Below are positions 1-11,084 of a stretch of DNA of 64,000 nt, in pieces. The position numbers and the translations under genes are program-made. Source of the stretch: Flaccisagitta enflata. Lineage: Eukaryota; Chaetognatha; Sagittoidea; Aphragmophora. Under the pieces are notes generated by a model. That model saw nothing but the letters and a program-made list of their open reading frames with translations, was not told the DNA's origin and ran no database searches. The stretch's first letter is position 1. Each line of letters opens with the position of its first letter. Location of the stretch: assembly GCA_965153355.1 (NCBI GenBank), contig OZ231127.1:90396001-90460000 (forward strand), in the 5' to 3' direction.

Positions 1-112
1 TGAATCAAATCCTGTAGTCGGGCCTGCTTTCCTACATTAAATCATCTACGCTTGACAATGACACTGTAGACAATGAAATCTGGTCATACTTAAATAATTT
101 TACAAAAGGTTT

Positions 113-438
113 TTATTTTTGTTGTTGTTGTTGTTGTTCTTGTTGTTGTTGTTGTTGTTGTTGTTGTTTTTTTTTTCTCCTCTTCTTTCGAGCTTTCACC
201 TTTTTTCCTCGCCTTTTTGCCCACTCATTTAAGTTATTCTTGCCATCTGCGTCTCTATTATCGTACATGACAATATCATTATCATCCCACAAGATCCCAC
301 AAAGTTGACGATTTTTCATGCGTGTGTGGTACGATGGACCATTTACTGGAAATGTTCGAAACATGCTTTGAAAAGCTGTCCCACATATGAGGTTGTTCCC
401 ATGGAATGAGGGAAACTCGTCTGGGGCTTCAAAACAAT
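113..438 (-). CDS. candidate terminal exon or small ORF, unknown protein
   Basis: On the minus strand a frame runs from a possible splice acceptor (TTGCAG, ending at 439) to a TAA at 113. An ATG at 448 also opens it, with an in-frame TAA just upstream of that ATG. About 75 residues are mixed and protein-like (Cys, Trp, Asp, Asn present, including WDDNDIVMYDN). A lysine/arginine-rich run follows, then poly-Gln encoded by the (CAA)n tract at 120-166. I do not recognise the family; a basic tail like this occurs in secreted factors and nuclear proteins. No AATAAA was seen downstream within the window. The pyrimidine tract before the acceptor is weak. It could be a chance frame. Confidence 0.3.
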
Positions 439-540
439 CTGCAACCATCGCTTACATCCCTATGGCAAAATCAAAACTCAGTAATAGTTTATTCTAGAAA
501 CACATTACTTTTCCATGTGGCATTGGGCATCTTAGGGTGA

Positions 541-600
541 CGCGTAGTTTCTTGTTTTTTTTGTTTTTTTTGTTTTTTTTACATTTAATATTATTTACAC
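541..600. repeat. T-rich run
   Basis: Short (GTTTTTTT)n-like stretch. Nothing else is supported between 449 and 688. Confidence 0.6.
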
Positions 601-687
601 ATTTATGTCAAGAATAGATCAAAAGAATCAGAAATATATTGAGTATCATGAGTGTAAAGCTTAAATTTAAAAACTGTTTTGATATAT

Positions 688-688
<1 letters not shown>

Positions 689-759
<71 letters not shown>
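689..759. repeat. (CA)n microsatellite
   Basis: Uninterrupted CA dinucleotides of about 70 bp. The open frames across it are low-complexity artefacts. Confidence 0.97.
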
Positions 760-762
<3 letters not shown>

Positions 763-974
763 ACATACAGCAACATACATACAGCAACAAGTTCTAGTTT
801 TGTTATCACCAACTTATTACCACTTTCACTAAATTGCAGCCATAATGTCATCTTTCTAGAAGCATCCTTGCATCTCTAAAGGAGGGTATGTCCGCAGGAA
901 GATCAGTCAGACTGTCCATCTGTAGCAAGAAATTTCTTTTGAGGGGTTTTCTCTCAATTCCTTCATATCTTTTT

Positions 975-1005
975 GGGCAGCGGTCCCAAAGGGGACGAAG
1001 TCCTG
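975..1005 (+). repeat. J-type hairpin fragment
   Basis: GGGCAGCGGTCCCAAAGGGG matches the arm of the J foldback repeats at 1331 and 25498, with slight divergence. The rest of a J element is not present here. Confidence 0.5.
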
Positions 1006-1189
1006 TAGAAAACAGAGGAACTTTTGTTTGTTCATCCATTTGTCCATTCTTCTGTTTGTCCATTTGTGTATTCACCCCCCCCCCCCTGGGCCAGTAGAGG
1101 AATTCCGGGCCCCTATACAATAAAAATGCCGGCCCGATGAAAGCACATGCAATTTTTTTAAAGATTTGTTTTCTCTTTCAATTTCTTTT

Positions 1190-1330
1190 TCTTTTTTTTT
1201 TTTTTCTCTTTTTCTTCTTTTTCCCCCCCTTTTTTTTTTCTTTTTGTTTTCCTTTTTTTTGTTTTTGTTTTCTTCTTTTTCTTTTTTTCCTTCTTCTTTT
1301 TCTACTTCTCTCCTCTTTTTGCCCCCTTTT
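1190..1330. repeat. T/C-rich low-complexity tract
   Basis: Irregular polypyrimidine stretch immediately left of the J1 foldback. No coding signal. Confidence 0.9.
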
Positions 1331-1716
1331 GGGCAGCGGCCCCAAAGGGGTCGATGACCTATGCTTTCACACATATGGGGAATTTTCTCCTCCTCCTCCT
1401 TCTCCTTCTTCTTCTTCTTTGTACCCCTCTCCCCCCAGCCTCCAGGCCCATACCTCAGCCTCTAGGCCCAAATCCCAGTCTTGAGGCCCAAATCCTAGTC
1501 TTGAGGCCCAAATCCCAACCTCAAGACCCAAATTCCAACCCCAAGGCCCATATTTCAGCTTCAAGGGATTTGGGCCTCAAGACTGGGATTTGGCCTCAAG
1601 GCTGAGATGTGGGCCTTGAGGCTGAGCTATGGGCCTGGAGGCTGGGGGTAGGGGGGGTGCGGAGAAGAAGGAGAAGGAGGAGAAGGAGAAAATTCCCCAT
1701 ATGGGGCCGCTGCCCT
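1331..1716. mobile_element. J1 foldback repeat with internal 20-bp units
   Basis: The left arm from 1331 (GGGCAGCGGCCCCAAAGGGG, then a run ending near TATGGGGAATTTTCTCC and a polypyrimidine) is matched in reverse complement at about 1621-1716. Between the arms lie about ten degenerate units of the type AGGCCCAAATCCCAGTCTTG, the last ones inverted relative to the first. The same layout recurs at 25498-26060. No coding capacity is seen; it is probably a non-autonomous foldback element. Confidence 0.65.
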
Positions 1717-2300
1717 GCTCCCCCCCCCCCCCGCAACTTCAGCCCCAACCTACTTAAGCAGGGCACGGGTACCACTGACCATATAACCCTTTTGCAACTA
1801 TTTCTCTTCCATTCCAAGACCATTCATAATTTGTCTAGGGTGTATAGGCCTCTACAGGCCTCTGTCCCCCCCCTATCAGGCCTCTCAGGCTTCTCAGGCC
1901 TAAGAGGGCCACTTTTGCCTCTTGGGCCTCAAATCAACCCTCTCAGACCTCAAATCCGGCATGAAAGCAGCCCTTTCAGGCCTCAAATCAAGAATCTCAG
2001 GCCTTACATCAGGCTTCTAGGGCCTCATATCTGGCCTCTAATCATCTCTCTGGGACCGCCCTATCCAACCACAAATAAGGCCTTAAATCAGGTTTCTCAG
2101 GCCTATAATCAATCCTCATAAGCTTCAAATCTGCCCTCTCAAGCCTCAAATCATGGACGAATGAACAAATAAAAGTCTCCTTTTATTCTACAGGGGCCGC
2201 TGTCCTGCTTCCCCCCACTTAAAGTCACACTCACCCACAGCAGGGCAACGGGTATCGCTGACCACATATTGCCCTTGGACGACTGATTTTATAGCATCTT
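1717..2300. repeat. J-derived degenerate repeats
   Basis: Units of the type CCTCTCAGGCCTCAAATC repeat irregularly from 1850 to 2150. Segments with ACGGGTACCACTGACCA at about 1767 and ACGGGTATCGCTGACCA at about 2250 match a segment beside J2 near 26100, so this stretch is probably one or two decayed J copies. Confidence 0.5.
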
Positions 2301-2459
2301 GTATCTGAAGAGGACGCAACTATTGGACATAAGCACAAAAAATAATATCTAGCTAAGTCACAAAAGTCTAAGATGGTCAGGCCTACCCAATGTCCATAGG
2401 AGTAGGGGCAGCCGCCACATAGGGACAGTAAACTTATGCTTATGTGAAAGGGGAATCAT

Positions 2460-2645
2460 GGATTTAGGGTTTTAAGCTAGGATATGGGTCATTGGGTTGT
2501 GATTCTAGCCTAGAGGTTGAAATATGGGCCTGAAGGCTGGGATTAATATCTTGTGGCTGGGTTTGGGCCCCCAAGCTGAGATTAGGGCCTCCAAGGCTGG
2601 GATTTGTATATCCAAGGCTAGGATTTGAGTCACAGGGGGTGGTGG
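2460..2645 (-). repeat. J-derived 20-bp repeats, reversed
   Basis: GGGATT/GGGCC/AAGGCTG-type units run opposite to those at 1440-1560. They end in a G-rich run at 2635-2652. Confidence 0.5.
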
Positions 2646-2817
2646 TGGGGGAGAACACTTAATATTTAAGCCCCGAAGACCTGAATAGGCATTATTCATG
2701 TTTCCAGATGGGAGAACAGACTAACATACTGGAGCCTCACAAACCAGATTTATGGATAGTCTGGTCATTTGATCTGACTGACAATTGAGCAATACATTTT
2801 TTAAACAATATGCAAAT

Positions 2818-2868
2818 GAATGTAATGAATGAATGAATTAATGAATGAATGAATGAATGAATGAATGG
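2818..2868. repeat. (GAAT)n microsatellite
   Basis: About twelve imperfect GAAT/TGAA units. Confidence 0.9.
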
Positions 2869-2931
2869 ACAAAAAAATTTAATTATGGATGTAACTGAAT
2901 ATGGGAAGGCATATGATGTGACAGAAATATA

Positions 2932-3597
2932 CCGGGTGGTCAAAAAAAAGTGACCAAGCTAGAATTTCCTCCAATAGGTTTTGAATTTTTTGTATAAGTT
3001 GATATTTTGAAAATAAAGTAAAGTATACAAAAAAAATTTGATTTTTTCAATTTTTTAAAACAAATAGCTATATGAATATAAAAAATTGAAATATTTGCAT
3101 AGATCCGTAATAATCTAAAAAATCAATTGTTTTTAAAAAACACATACCTTAATTAGGTCATGTCTGAAATAAACACAATTTTTTTTAAGTCTCCAAACTT
3201 TCATTAAAGAGATTTGAATAGAAAACAAAAGGATGTTTTTCAGAAGTACCTTTTGTTTTGTTGTATGTGTGTATTTTTAGATTTTTTCTAAAGTTTTTTT
3301 TCCAGCTTTTGAGTCATCCTTGACTACAATTAGTGAATCTATAAAAAGATTTCAGTTTTTATATAAAAATTTTTTACAAAAAATTACAAAATTAAATTAA
3401 ATTAAATTAAATTAAATTAAATTAAATTAAGTTTATTGTAAACATCTTGAAATATGTAAAAGATATACAAAAGTCACAATAATAAGAAAAATTCTCCTGC
3501 ACTAAATCTTTACAGCAAAACAAAAAAATTTTTCCTAAACATTTTTTTATAGCAGATATAAGAAAACAAAAAAATCACTTTTTTTTTGACCACCCGT
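2932..3597. mobile_element. Tc1/mariner-like MITE, 666 bp
   Basis: Terminal inverted repeats begin CCGGGTGGTC, continue with a run of eight A and AGTGA, and are matched at the other end apart from the first base and one extra A. A TA dinucleotide abuts each end (2930-2931 and 3598-3599), as expected for a TA target duplication. The interior is AT-rich, has no transposase, and holds a TTAAA pentamer array at 3389-3432. A relative with GGGTGGAC termini lies at 57468-58013. Confidence 0.8.
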
Positions 3598-3658
3598 TAC
3601 AAAGAGGTCAGGATCAGCTGTTAAGTGCATTTTGAGATATTCGTCCAACGGACCAACC

Positions 3659-3659
<1 letters not shown>

Positions 3660-3692
<33 letters not shown>
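3660..3692. repeat. (CAA)n microsatellite
   Basis: Short CAA run. Nothing else is supported from 3600 to 4032. Confidence 0.9.
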
Positions 3693-3693
<1 letters not shown>

Positions 3694-4032
3694 GAAACAA
3701 CATCTGCGATAACCTCAACTGCGTCTTGTCACTTTGAATCATGGTTTTGTTCCCAACTGAAACAAATTTATGCCTTTCAGCCAACTTGTGTTTTTCATCC
3801 CCCCAATCCAGACTCCTGACATATCCCTTTTACACGTCCTAGTTGATGTGAGAATCAGCAATTATGGCTATTCTTGTTCAATATCCTATTCAAAACTTCA
3901 AGAGCAAAAAAATAGTCATAGCACCTTGATCAATTTTGTTGTCCACCTTAGTTGCCATCCCTCTCCCAATAAAGGTTGTATATTTTCAACTCACTGAATT
4001 GAAAATGATTTGAACTCTGAAATTAAATGAAA

Positions 4033-4191
4033 ACAAGACCGTATACACGGCAATTCAGTCGCGGATGGTTGGGCAGGAGCAGTAATGCGAAAAACCGCTC
4101 GGAATTCAAAAATGTGACGGACCGACCGACGGACCGACCTACCGACCGACCGACACGGCAAGGTGTAGAGTCGCGTGTCCGCGACTAAAAA
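4033..4191 (+). mobile_element. hairpin element A1 (GTCGCGGA subtype)
   Basis: Starts ACAAGACCGTATACACGGC and has 5' AGTCGCGGA. A GACC-type tetranucleotide tract spans about 4118-4151. It ends in the hairpin AGTCGCGTGTCCGCGACT plus TAAAA. The 5' AGTCGCGGA is the reverse complement of the right hairpin arm plus part of its loop. Confidence 0.75.
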
Positions 4192-5465
<1,274 letters not shown>

Positions 5466-5835
5466 ATTTGCGTTGACGTGAATGTTGGATTGTTTTCGTC
5501 GCGATTGTCGTCATAAATTGTCATAATCTTCCCGACTCTGCGATTCCACGGTAACACAATGAAAGCTGATACAAATTTGAATGTCATTTCTGGTTTGCTT
5601 GTATTTCTTCTTCGATGATCGGTCTTTTGTGTCCTTGTCTACATTGTCCATATTGGATGACAATGTTGGTCATTTAATTATTCAGTTGTGTAATTGAAGC
5701 CAATGATATTCTACCCTGTATATACTCAGTGAAATGAGCGCGAACAATGATCGGCCAAGTAAATGAGGGGAAAACTGTGGATCAAAATTGTCCTCTCACA
5801 GATTTACAAATTACTTGGAATCAGTTTTCCCCAAA

Positions 5836-6092
5836 ACAAGGTCAAAAGACCTAAGTCGCGTGCGTCGGCACTTTCAAAAAAAGTCAGGCAGGCAGGCAGA
5901 CAGACAGAAAGACAAACTTTTTTTCCAAAAAGACTGTTGAAATGGCTGCCCACTTACTTAAGTATCCCCCCGCTATTCAGACACACAAAATGCGATAAAA
6001 AGCAACTTTGTGACAAACCGACGGACCAACGGACTGACCAATGGACCAACAGAAAAGTAGCTTATAAAGTCGCGTAGCATTCGACTATAAAA
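5836..6092 (+). mobile_element. hairpin element B1
   Basis: The family B body is distinct from A: ACAAGGTCAAAAGACC at the start, AAGTCGCGTGCGTCGG next, a GGCAGGCAGACAGACA run, then a conserved middle (GAAATGGCTGCCCACT, TAAGTATCCCCCCGCTATTC), a GACC-type tract, and AAGTCGCGTAGCATTCGACT at the end, where the right hairpin arm has mutated. Complete relatives on the opposite strand are at 49054-49310 and 49561-49819. Confidence 0.75.
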
Positions 6093-6248
6093 CTGTATTA
6101 CATTTTATGTTTTCAAAGTTCAATGGTCTGGGTTAGAAAGCTTAACAACAACATCAACTTTTATATAAAGAACATTTCCAGTTGGAGCCTAATGGAACAA
6201 CCAACAGACCAATGCTATGAACAGAAATATAGACAAAGCTTGTCACAA

Positions 6249-6341
<93 letters not shown>
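6249..6341. repeat. (GTT)n microsatellite
   Basis: About 31 uninterrupted GTT triplets. The apparent poly-Val, Leu, Cys and Asn frames are artefacts. Confidence 0.98.
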
Positions 6342-6529
6342 CACAATGTCGTTGCTCTCGCCATTGCATGTGGCAAAGAAGAGTCTCTTTATTCATGCGT
6401 AGGAGGGACGGTTTGTTTTCTCAAATCTATTTTTATCCACTGCACTGAGTTTGCACTCTTGAGAATCCTGAGATGGTGCTTGTGAGTAAAGAGGCGTTTT
6501 ATTTCCGGTAAAATTTCCGATGCACAAAA

Positions 6530-6734
6530 AACATGGTCAACACCTGTAAGTTGCGTGCGAGACTTACATAATAATTTAGAGTGACTTAGAATGACTAAAT
6601 ATACTTTTAAATGACTTAAAATGATTTAAGAAAATAAAATTGATAAAAAAAAGTAAAAGTGTAATGGACCAACCGACAGTCCGACCTACCGACGGACAAA
6701 GCGGGGTGTTGAGTCGCGTGCACGCGACTAAAAA
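6530..6734 (+). mobile_element. hairpin element C1
   Basis: The start ACATGGTCAACACCTGTAAG is a diverged C 5' end. The body is a short array of TGACTTAGAA-like units at 6582-6632. The end is a GACC-type tract, AAAGCGGGGTGTTG and the hairpin AGTCGCGTGCACGCGACT with TAAAA. Confidence 0.75.
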
Positions 6735-6802
6735 TTGCATGTAGATTCAACTTCCTCTTCATGGACAAATCTTTCATGAATGTCATTTGATTATTCTATT
6801 TC

Positions 6803-6968
6803 TAGATTGGTCCTCGCATCTCAGTTAGAGAGTGTCGGCCCGTCGCCCCGTCCTCGCATCTCTAGAGCTGCTATCCTAAATCCTGACGTTTTGCACTTGT
6901 CATGGGTTTTGACCTCGTCACTTACACCACCACATTTCATTTCATCTTTTATTCATAAGATTGCATGA
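6803..6968 (+). CDS. weak candidate terminal exon
   Basis: A good acceptor (TTATTCTATTTCTAG) ends at 6804. One frame then stays open to a TGA at 6966-6968, giving about 53 residues (begins LVLASQLESVG, ends FIHKIA). AATAAA at 7077-7082 is a plausible polyadenylation signal about 110 bp downstream. The family is not recognised. A duplicated GTCCTCGCATCTC segment inside it argues for caution. Confidence 0.25.
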
Positions 6969-7099
6969 AGACTTATCCTTGATTTAATTGTACATCATGT
7001 TCATTGTTCAAATTTTTTAGACTCCTCCTGTCATTGTATGTTTGAAAAATTTCCATTACTAAGCATCTGTGGCTTCAATAAAAAGACCCAAAACTAGGC

Positions 7100-7668
7100 T
7101 ATTACTTCAATTCATAGACTTACAATGTAAATCTTCAATGGTCTTTTCTACAGATTATTTTTTTACTTTAAGTGTTAAGTTGCTTTTGCAAAAGTATACC
7201 AATCAGAGGACGCAGCTATTGTTTGTCTATCAAACTTGTTTATGAGAGGGGGAAGAGGGCAGGTTGAAGTTTCCAAACAACTTTTCCTAAATTGACTTGA
7301 ACAAGGATTTAAGTATAACTCAAATACCACATAAGGGACTCAACGTCTATGATGTTTAAGTGAGCCCTTTAAGTTTAAGTCCTAAAAGGACGTTGCTCTC
7401 AATAGATAAATGGAAGGACAATTGCTGACAATATATGATGGCAGTTGGTAAAAGCCAATCAAAGTTAATGAAGCAATTAATCTTGTAGTTGTGGTCTGGA
7501 CTAAGCCAACTTGGATCGGAGCTCAAAAACTTGTTTACTGAAAGAGGCAATTGTGTCCACTCAACCAAGATTACAACTTGAATCTCATATCGGTGAAACA
7601 GAAGTTGACTGTTTCATTTTTCTATTCCCTTCCCTTTCCCCTGGTCCTCTGATTCTCTGTTCAAAATC
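7100..7668. other. no feature recognised
   Basis: AT-rich unique-looking sequence with no supported gene or repeat. Confidence 0.5.
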
Positions 7669-7795
7669 TATAGTCGCGGACACGCGACTCTACACCTTGC
7701 CGTATTGGTCGTTAATATTTGTGTATTTTGAGCCGTTTATACATTACAGCCCCTGCCCAACGGTCCGCGACTATCTTGCCGTGTACCCGGCGGTT
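7669..7795 (-). mobile_element. hairpin element A2 (GTCGCGGA subtype), short
   Basis: Read on the minus strand it begins near CCGGGTACACGGCAAG, has AGTCGCGGACCGTTGGGCAG, has almost lost the tetranucleotide tract, and ends in AGTCGCGTGTCCGCGACT. The 5' match to right arm plus loop is AGTCGCGGAC. Confidence 0.65.
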
Positions 7796-8076
7796 TCTAC
7801 GTTAAAAAGGAATGATATTTAAATTGTCTGGTAGAAATAGCTACAAAATCGCGTCAAGATTGTGTGAATGTAGCCACTTGTATTGAAGAATCATATTTAG
7901 ATTACTTTTTTACGAGTCAATAAAAGGCTATCTCCATTGGTTGGTCAGTTAGTTGGTTGGCCAATAACATATTCATTTGACGTTCTACACGGTGCACATA
8001 CTTGGCCCACTTCGCCTTGTTTACTTTTACATTTGTTTTCAATGAAATCAACAGGCGTACATAAAATTGCAAAAAA

Positions 8077-8351
8077 ACAGGTGACGCGGGGTCACAATAT
8101 TGTTGCGGACAAGTGGGAAGGGGCGGCCAAACCCCATCCACACCCAACCCCCTTCCCAACACAGACACATACACAAAAAGCTTCTAAAACGCTCGTTTTC
8201 CCACTTTTCGACTTGTGCTGACGGATGGACGGACGGATGGATGAAAGGACGGACAGACAGACGGACAGACGGACAGCCGGACAGACGGACAGACAGACAT
8301 ATGGATGGACAGACAAAGCCTCATATAGAGTTGCGTGTCCACAAGTAAAAA
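8077..8351 (+). mobile_element. hairpin element D1
   Basis: Family D start: ACAGGTGACGCGGGGTCACA, then ATTGTTGCGGACAAGTGGG. A long GGAC/AGAC tract covers 8221-8315. The end is AGAGTTGCGTGTCCACAAGT with AAAA. The right hairpin arm has drifted (CACAAGT against CGCAACT in D2). Confidence 0.7.
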
Positions 8352-8902
8352 TACAAGGATTTGGAAATAGGGAAATGGGGAAAAAGAGAGGGAAGAGGAA
8401 CAAAAAAGATTTTATAATTTTTTAAGTCATTACTCCAACACAATACTATACAATTGTATACATTTCTAGTTGCCTAAAAAGTCATCAACCCTTTCTGGCG
8501 CTGCTGCCCTAAAAAATGACCTTTAGAGGACGTTGTCGTGACTGTAAATCTTCCCGCGTTATTCATGGACTCATGTTTGTCTAGTGATGCTCCCATCCAT
8601 TCAGTCGTGGAGTTTTCTAGGTGAGTTAAGCAAGGGTCAAAAAACTCAATGCTTTTATTTATTAGGTGGTTGAAGACAATGAATCACAACAACCACATTA
8701 CGTAAACAGGGTCAATCTGTCTCCGCTTCACTGCATATTCGCCCTAGACAGCGCACTGTTTTTTACGGATCATACACAAATGCCCTCTGTCACTCCATTT
8801 CTTGCATTTCATATATTAGCAACACATAAATCTTCCCATATGTGTAAGAACAAGGCTGGATACATGGTTACCCTAATTTTGTGTGGGTATGCAGGGGCTG
8901 TA
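8352..8902. other. no feature recognised
   Basis: No supported gene or repeat. Confidence 0.5.
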
Positions 8903-9312
8903 CCACGTGGATAAAAAAAAAAAGACGCACATGTTTAATAATCAATGAAATAGATATGAAAATTGATTTAAACTATTCTTAAAACAGACATTTTCAAAGA
9001 TTTTCAAATTATCTTTCAATCTAGACCAATCCCAGGTTTGTATCTCAAACGGTTTAGAAGCTAGAGCTCTGCAAAGAGAAGCACTTATTTGCTAAAATGC
9101 ATTTTTACATAAGGATTGCGAAACTGAAATGGGTAATGTTTTCACTCAAACCAATGCCATTTCTAAACAAAAAAAGATAGCAATACCAGATTGGCGCCAA
9201 ATGAAAGTACTTTCGAAGGGCTTTCAAATGACCTAAGATTTTAATATGTTTTTTTAAGATTCAAAGGCAAAATTGGTCATTCAAAAGTGCGTCTTTTTTT
9301 TTAGTCATATGG
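8903..9312. mobile_element. TA-flanked MITE, 410 bp
   Basis: Imperfect terminal inverted repeats contain TAAAAAAAAAAGACGCAC about 10 bp from each end. TA lies on both sides (8901-8902, 9313-9314). There is no transposase. A segment near 9017 (CTAGACCAATCCCAG) recurs in the elements at 12747 and 58538. Confidence 0.65.
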
Positions 9313-9367
9313 TATTTGAGATCACTTAGGAGCTTTTTGGGCAGGAGCAGTGAGGCCAAAGACTATA

Positions 9368-9571
9368 ACAAGTGACACGGGGTCACAATATCGTTGCGGA
9401 CGGGTGGGCAGGGGCATCAAACCCCCATCCACATCCCAAGTCCCCCACTCACATGCACAGAATGCATCTGAAATGCTTGATTTAACACTTTTCAACTCGT
9501 GTTCATGGACCGACGGACCAACGGACGGACGGACAAAGCCTCTTATAGAGTTGGGTGTCCGCAACTGAAAA
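9368..9571 (+). mobile_element. hairpin element D2
   Basis: Starts ACAAGTGACACGGGGTCACA, then ATCGTTGCGGACGGGTGGGC, with a GACC/GACG tract at 9508-9534. It ends AGTTGGGTGTCCGCAACTGA. The 5' GTTGCGGAC is the exact reverse complement of GTCCGCAAC in the 3' hairpin. Confidence 0.75.
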
Positions 9572-9929
9572 CAAAGGAAAAATGAAATGAAGACCAACCA
9601 ACCAACCAACCGAACAATGGAGCGACAAAGCAGGGTATAGTCAGTTTAGTCACATAGCTTATGCCTAGGAAAGTTGATCCAATTACAAGCATTATTGCAG
9701 GGTTCCGCTGTATTTCAACCGCCATCAAAAAATATGAATCAGACGTATGCAACATGACTCTTAAATCAAGCTTGATCTATACATTTCTTTATAGATCATG
9801 TGCACAATTTTTCACCTCATCTTTCGTGTGCGTGCTGACCGTTCATTTTTAAGTCTTTCATTGATTTATCATAAATTTTAACATCCATAAATTATATGGA
9901 TGATTCAGATAGGGCCATTATGCCCTCCC

Positions 9930-10050
9930 ACGTCACTTGCCCTGCGAACTATGTTGCGTGGTTTGCCTTTCCTCATAATTTGCCCTGCCAACTATTCCGC
10001 ATGGTTTGCCTTTCTACATCACTTGCCCTGCGAGTTTTGCCTTCCTTTTC
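9930..10050. repeat. 54-bp tandem repeat, about 2.3 units
   Basis: ACTTGCCCTGCGAACTAT and TGGTTTGCCTTTCC recur with a period near 54 bp. Confidence 0.7.
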
Positions 10051-10087
10051 TGAATTGTTCCAGGGCACCCTACCCAAAAACTGACTC

Positions 10088-10133
10088 TTATAATCCATCC
10101 ATCCGCGACTGTCTTGCTGTGTATCCAGCCTTG
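10088..10133 (-). mobile_element. hairpin element A3, 5' fragment
   Basis: Only the first 45 bp of family A remain, read on the minus strand (ACAAGGCTGGATACACAGC, then AGTCGCGGATGG). The 3' hairpin is absent. Confidence 0.6.
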
Positions 10134-10498
10134 TTTTTTTTTCAATCGAGCTTCCACCTTGGCATGGCTAGATGGATCGACGGGGCGTACCAATGAACAG
10201 ACTAGATGAATATATGATTGTACTGACGAGGGTGAAAACAAAATGAAAGTGAAAGCAGCAGACAATCATAGTAGATGTAGATGTAGATGATGCTGATAAT
10301 GATGTTTGCGGCAGCAGGGCAGCAGTCAGCAGCCGAACATGATAAAGGTGTTGCGCGGAAACAGCCCCCAGGCATCTGGATGCCGTCTCCCAAGTCTTGG
10401 ACTCAATGTCTTGGCTTCGATTTTGACTTGAGTTTCGTATAAGAAAGAATGTGAAGAAATAGGGGGAGTGGTATAAAGAAGGAGAGTTGGGGAGAGTA

Positions 10499-10501
<3 letters not shown>

Positions 10502-10574
<73 letters not shown>
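10502..10574. repeat. (GA)n microsatellite
   Basis: Uninterrupted GA. Right of it, 10735-10880 holds two diverged copies of an 80-bp unit containing GACCAGCCAGTCAATGACC. Confidence 0.95.
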
Positions 10575-10579
<5 letters not shown>

Positions 10580-11084
10580 AAGCCATAAAGATAGACAGAC
10601 CAACAGACAGACTGATAGATGGAGAGGCGGAAAACTGGTTGAAAAATGACATTTACAAAAATAAAAAAGATATACCAGGAAACAAAAAGACGACAAAATC
10701 AATGCTAAGAAGACAGTTTTAAATTCAGTAACCAATCACCTGATCAATTGATGACCAGCCAGTCAATGACCAAAGAAATTGCTTTCTGTATGTTGTTAAT
10801 CAATCACCCAATCACCAGATCAATTTGTTGAATACCTGAATGACCAGCCAGTCAATGACCCAAGAAATTGTTTTCCGTACCAAGCGCCATTAAATCAATG
10901 CTCAACAGTCATTTTGGACGCCACAAAGATTGATGTGAGAATTCTATGCCATTTTTACCTTCCATATGAAAGACATTCGGAAAACTGCCACAAGGGTGCG
11001 CAATGGATATCTGCGTTGTAACTTTCCCATTTCCGTTATGGTGGTAATGAAATTTATGGAGTGACAGAAATGGAGATTCAGGAA

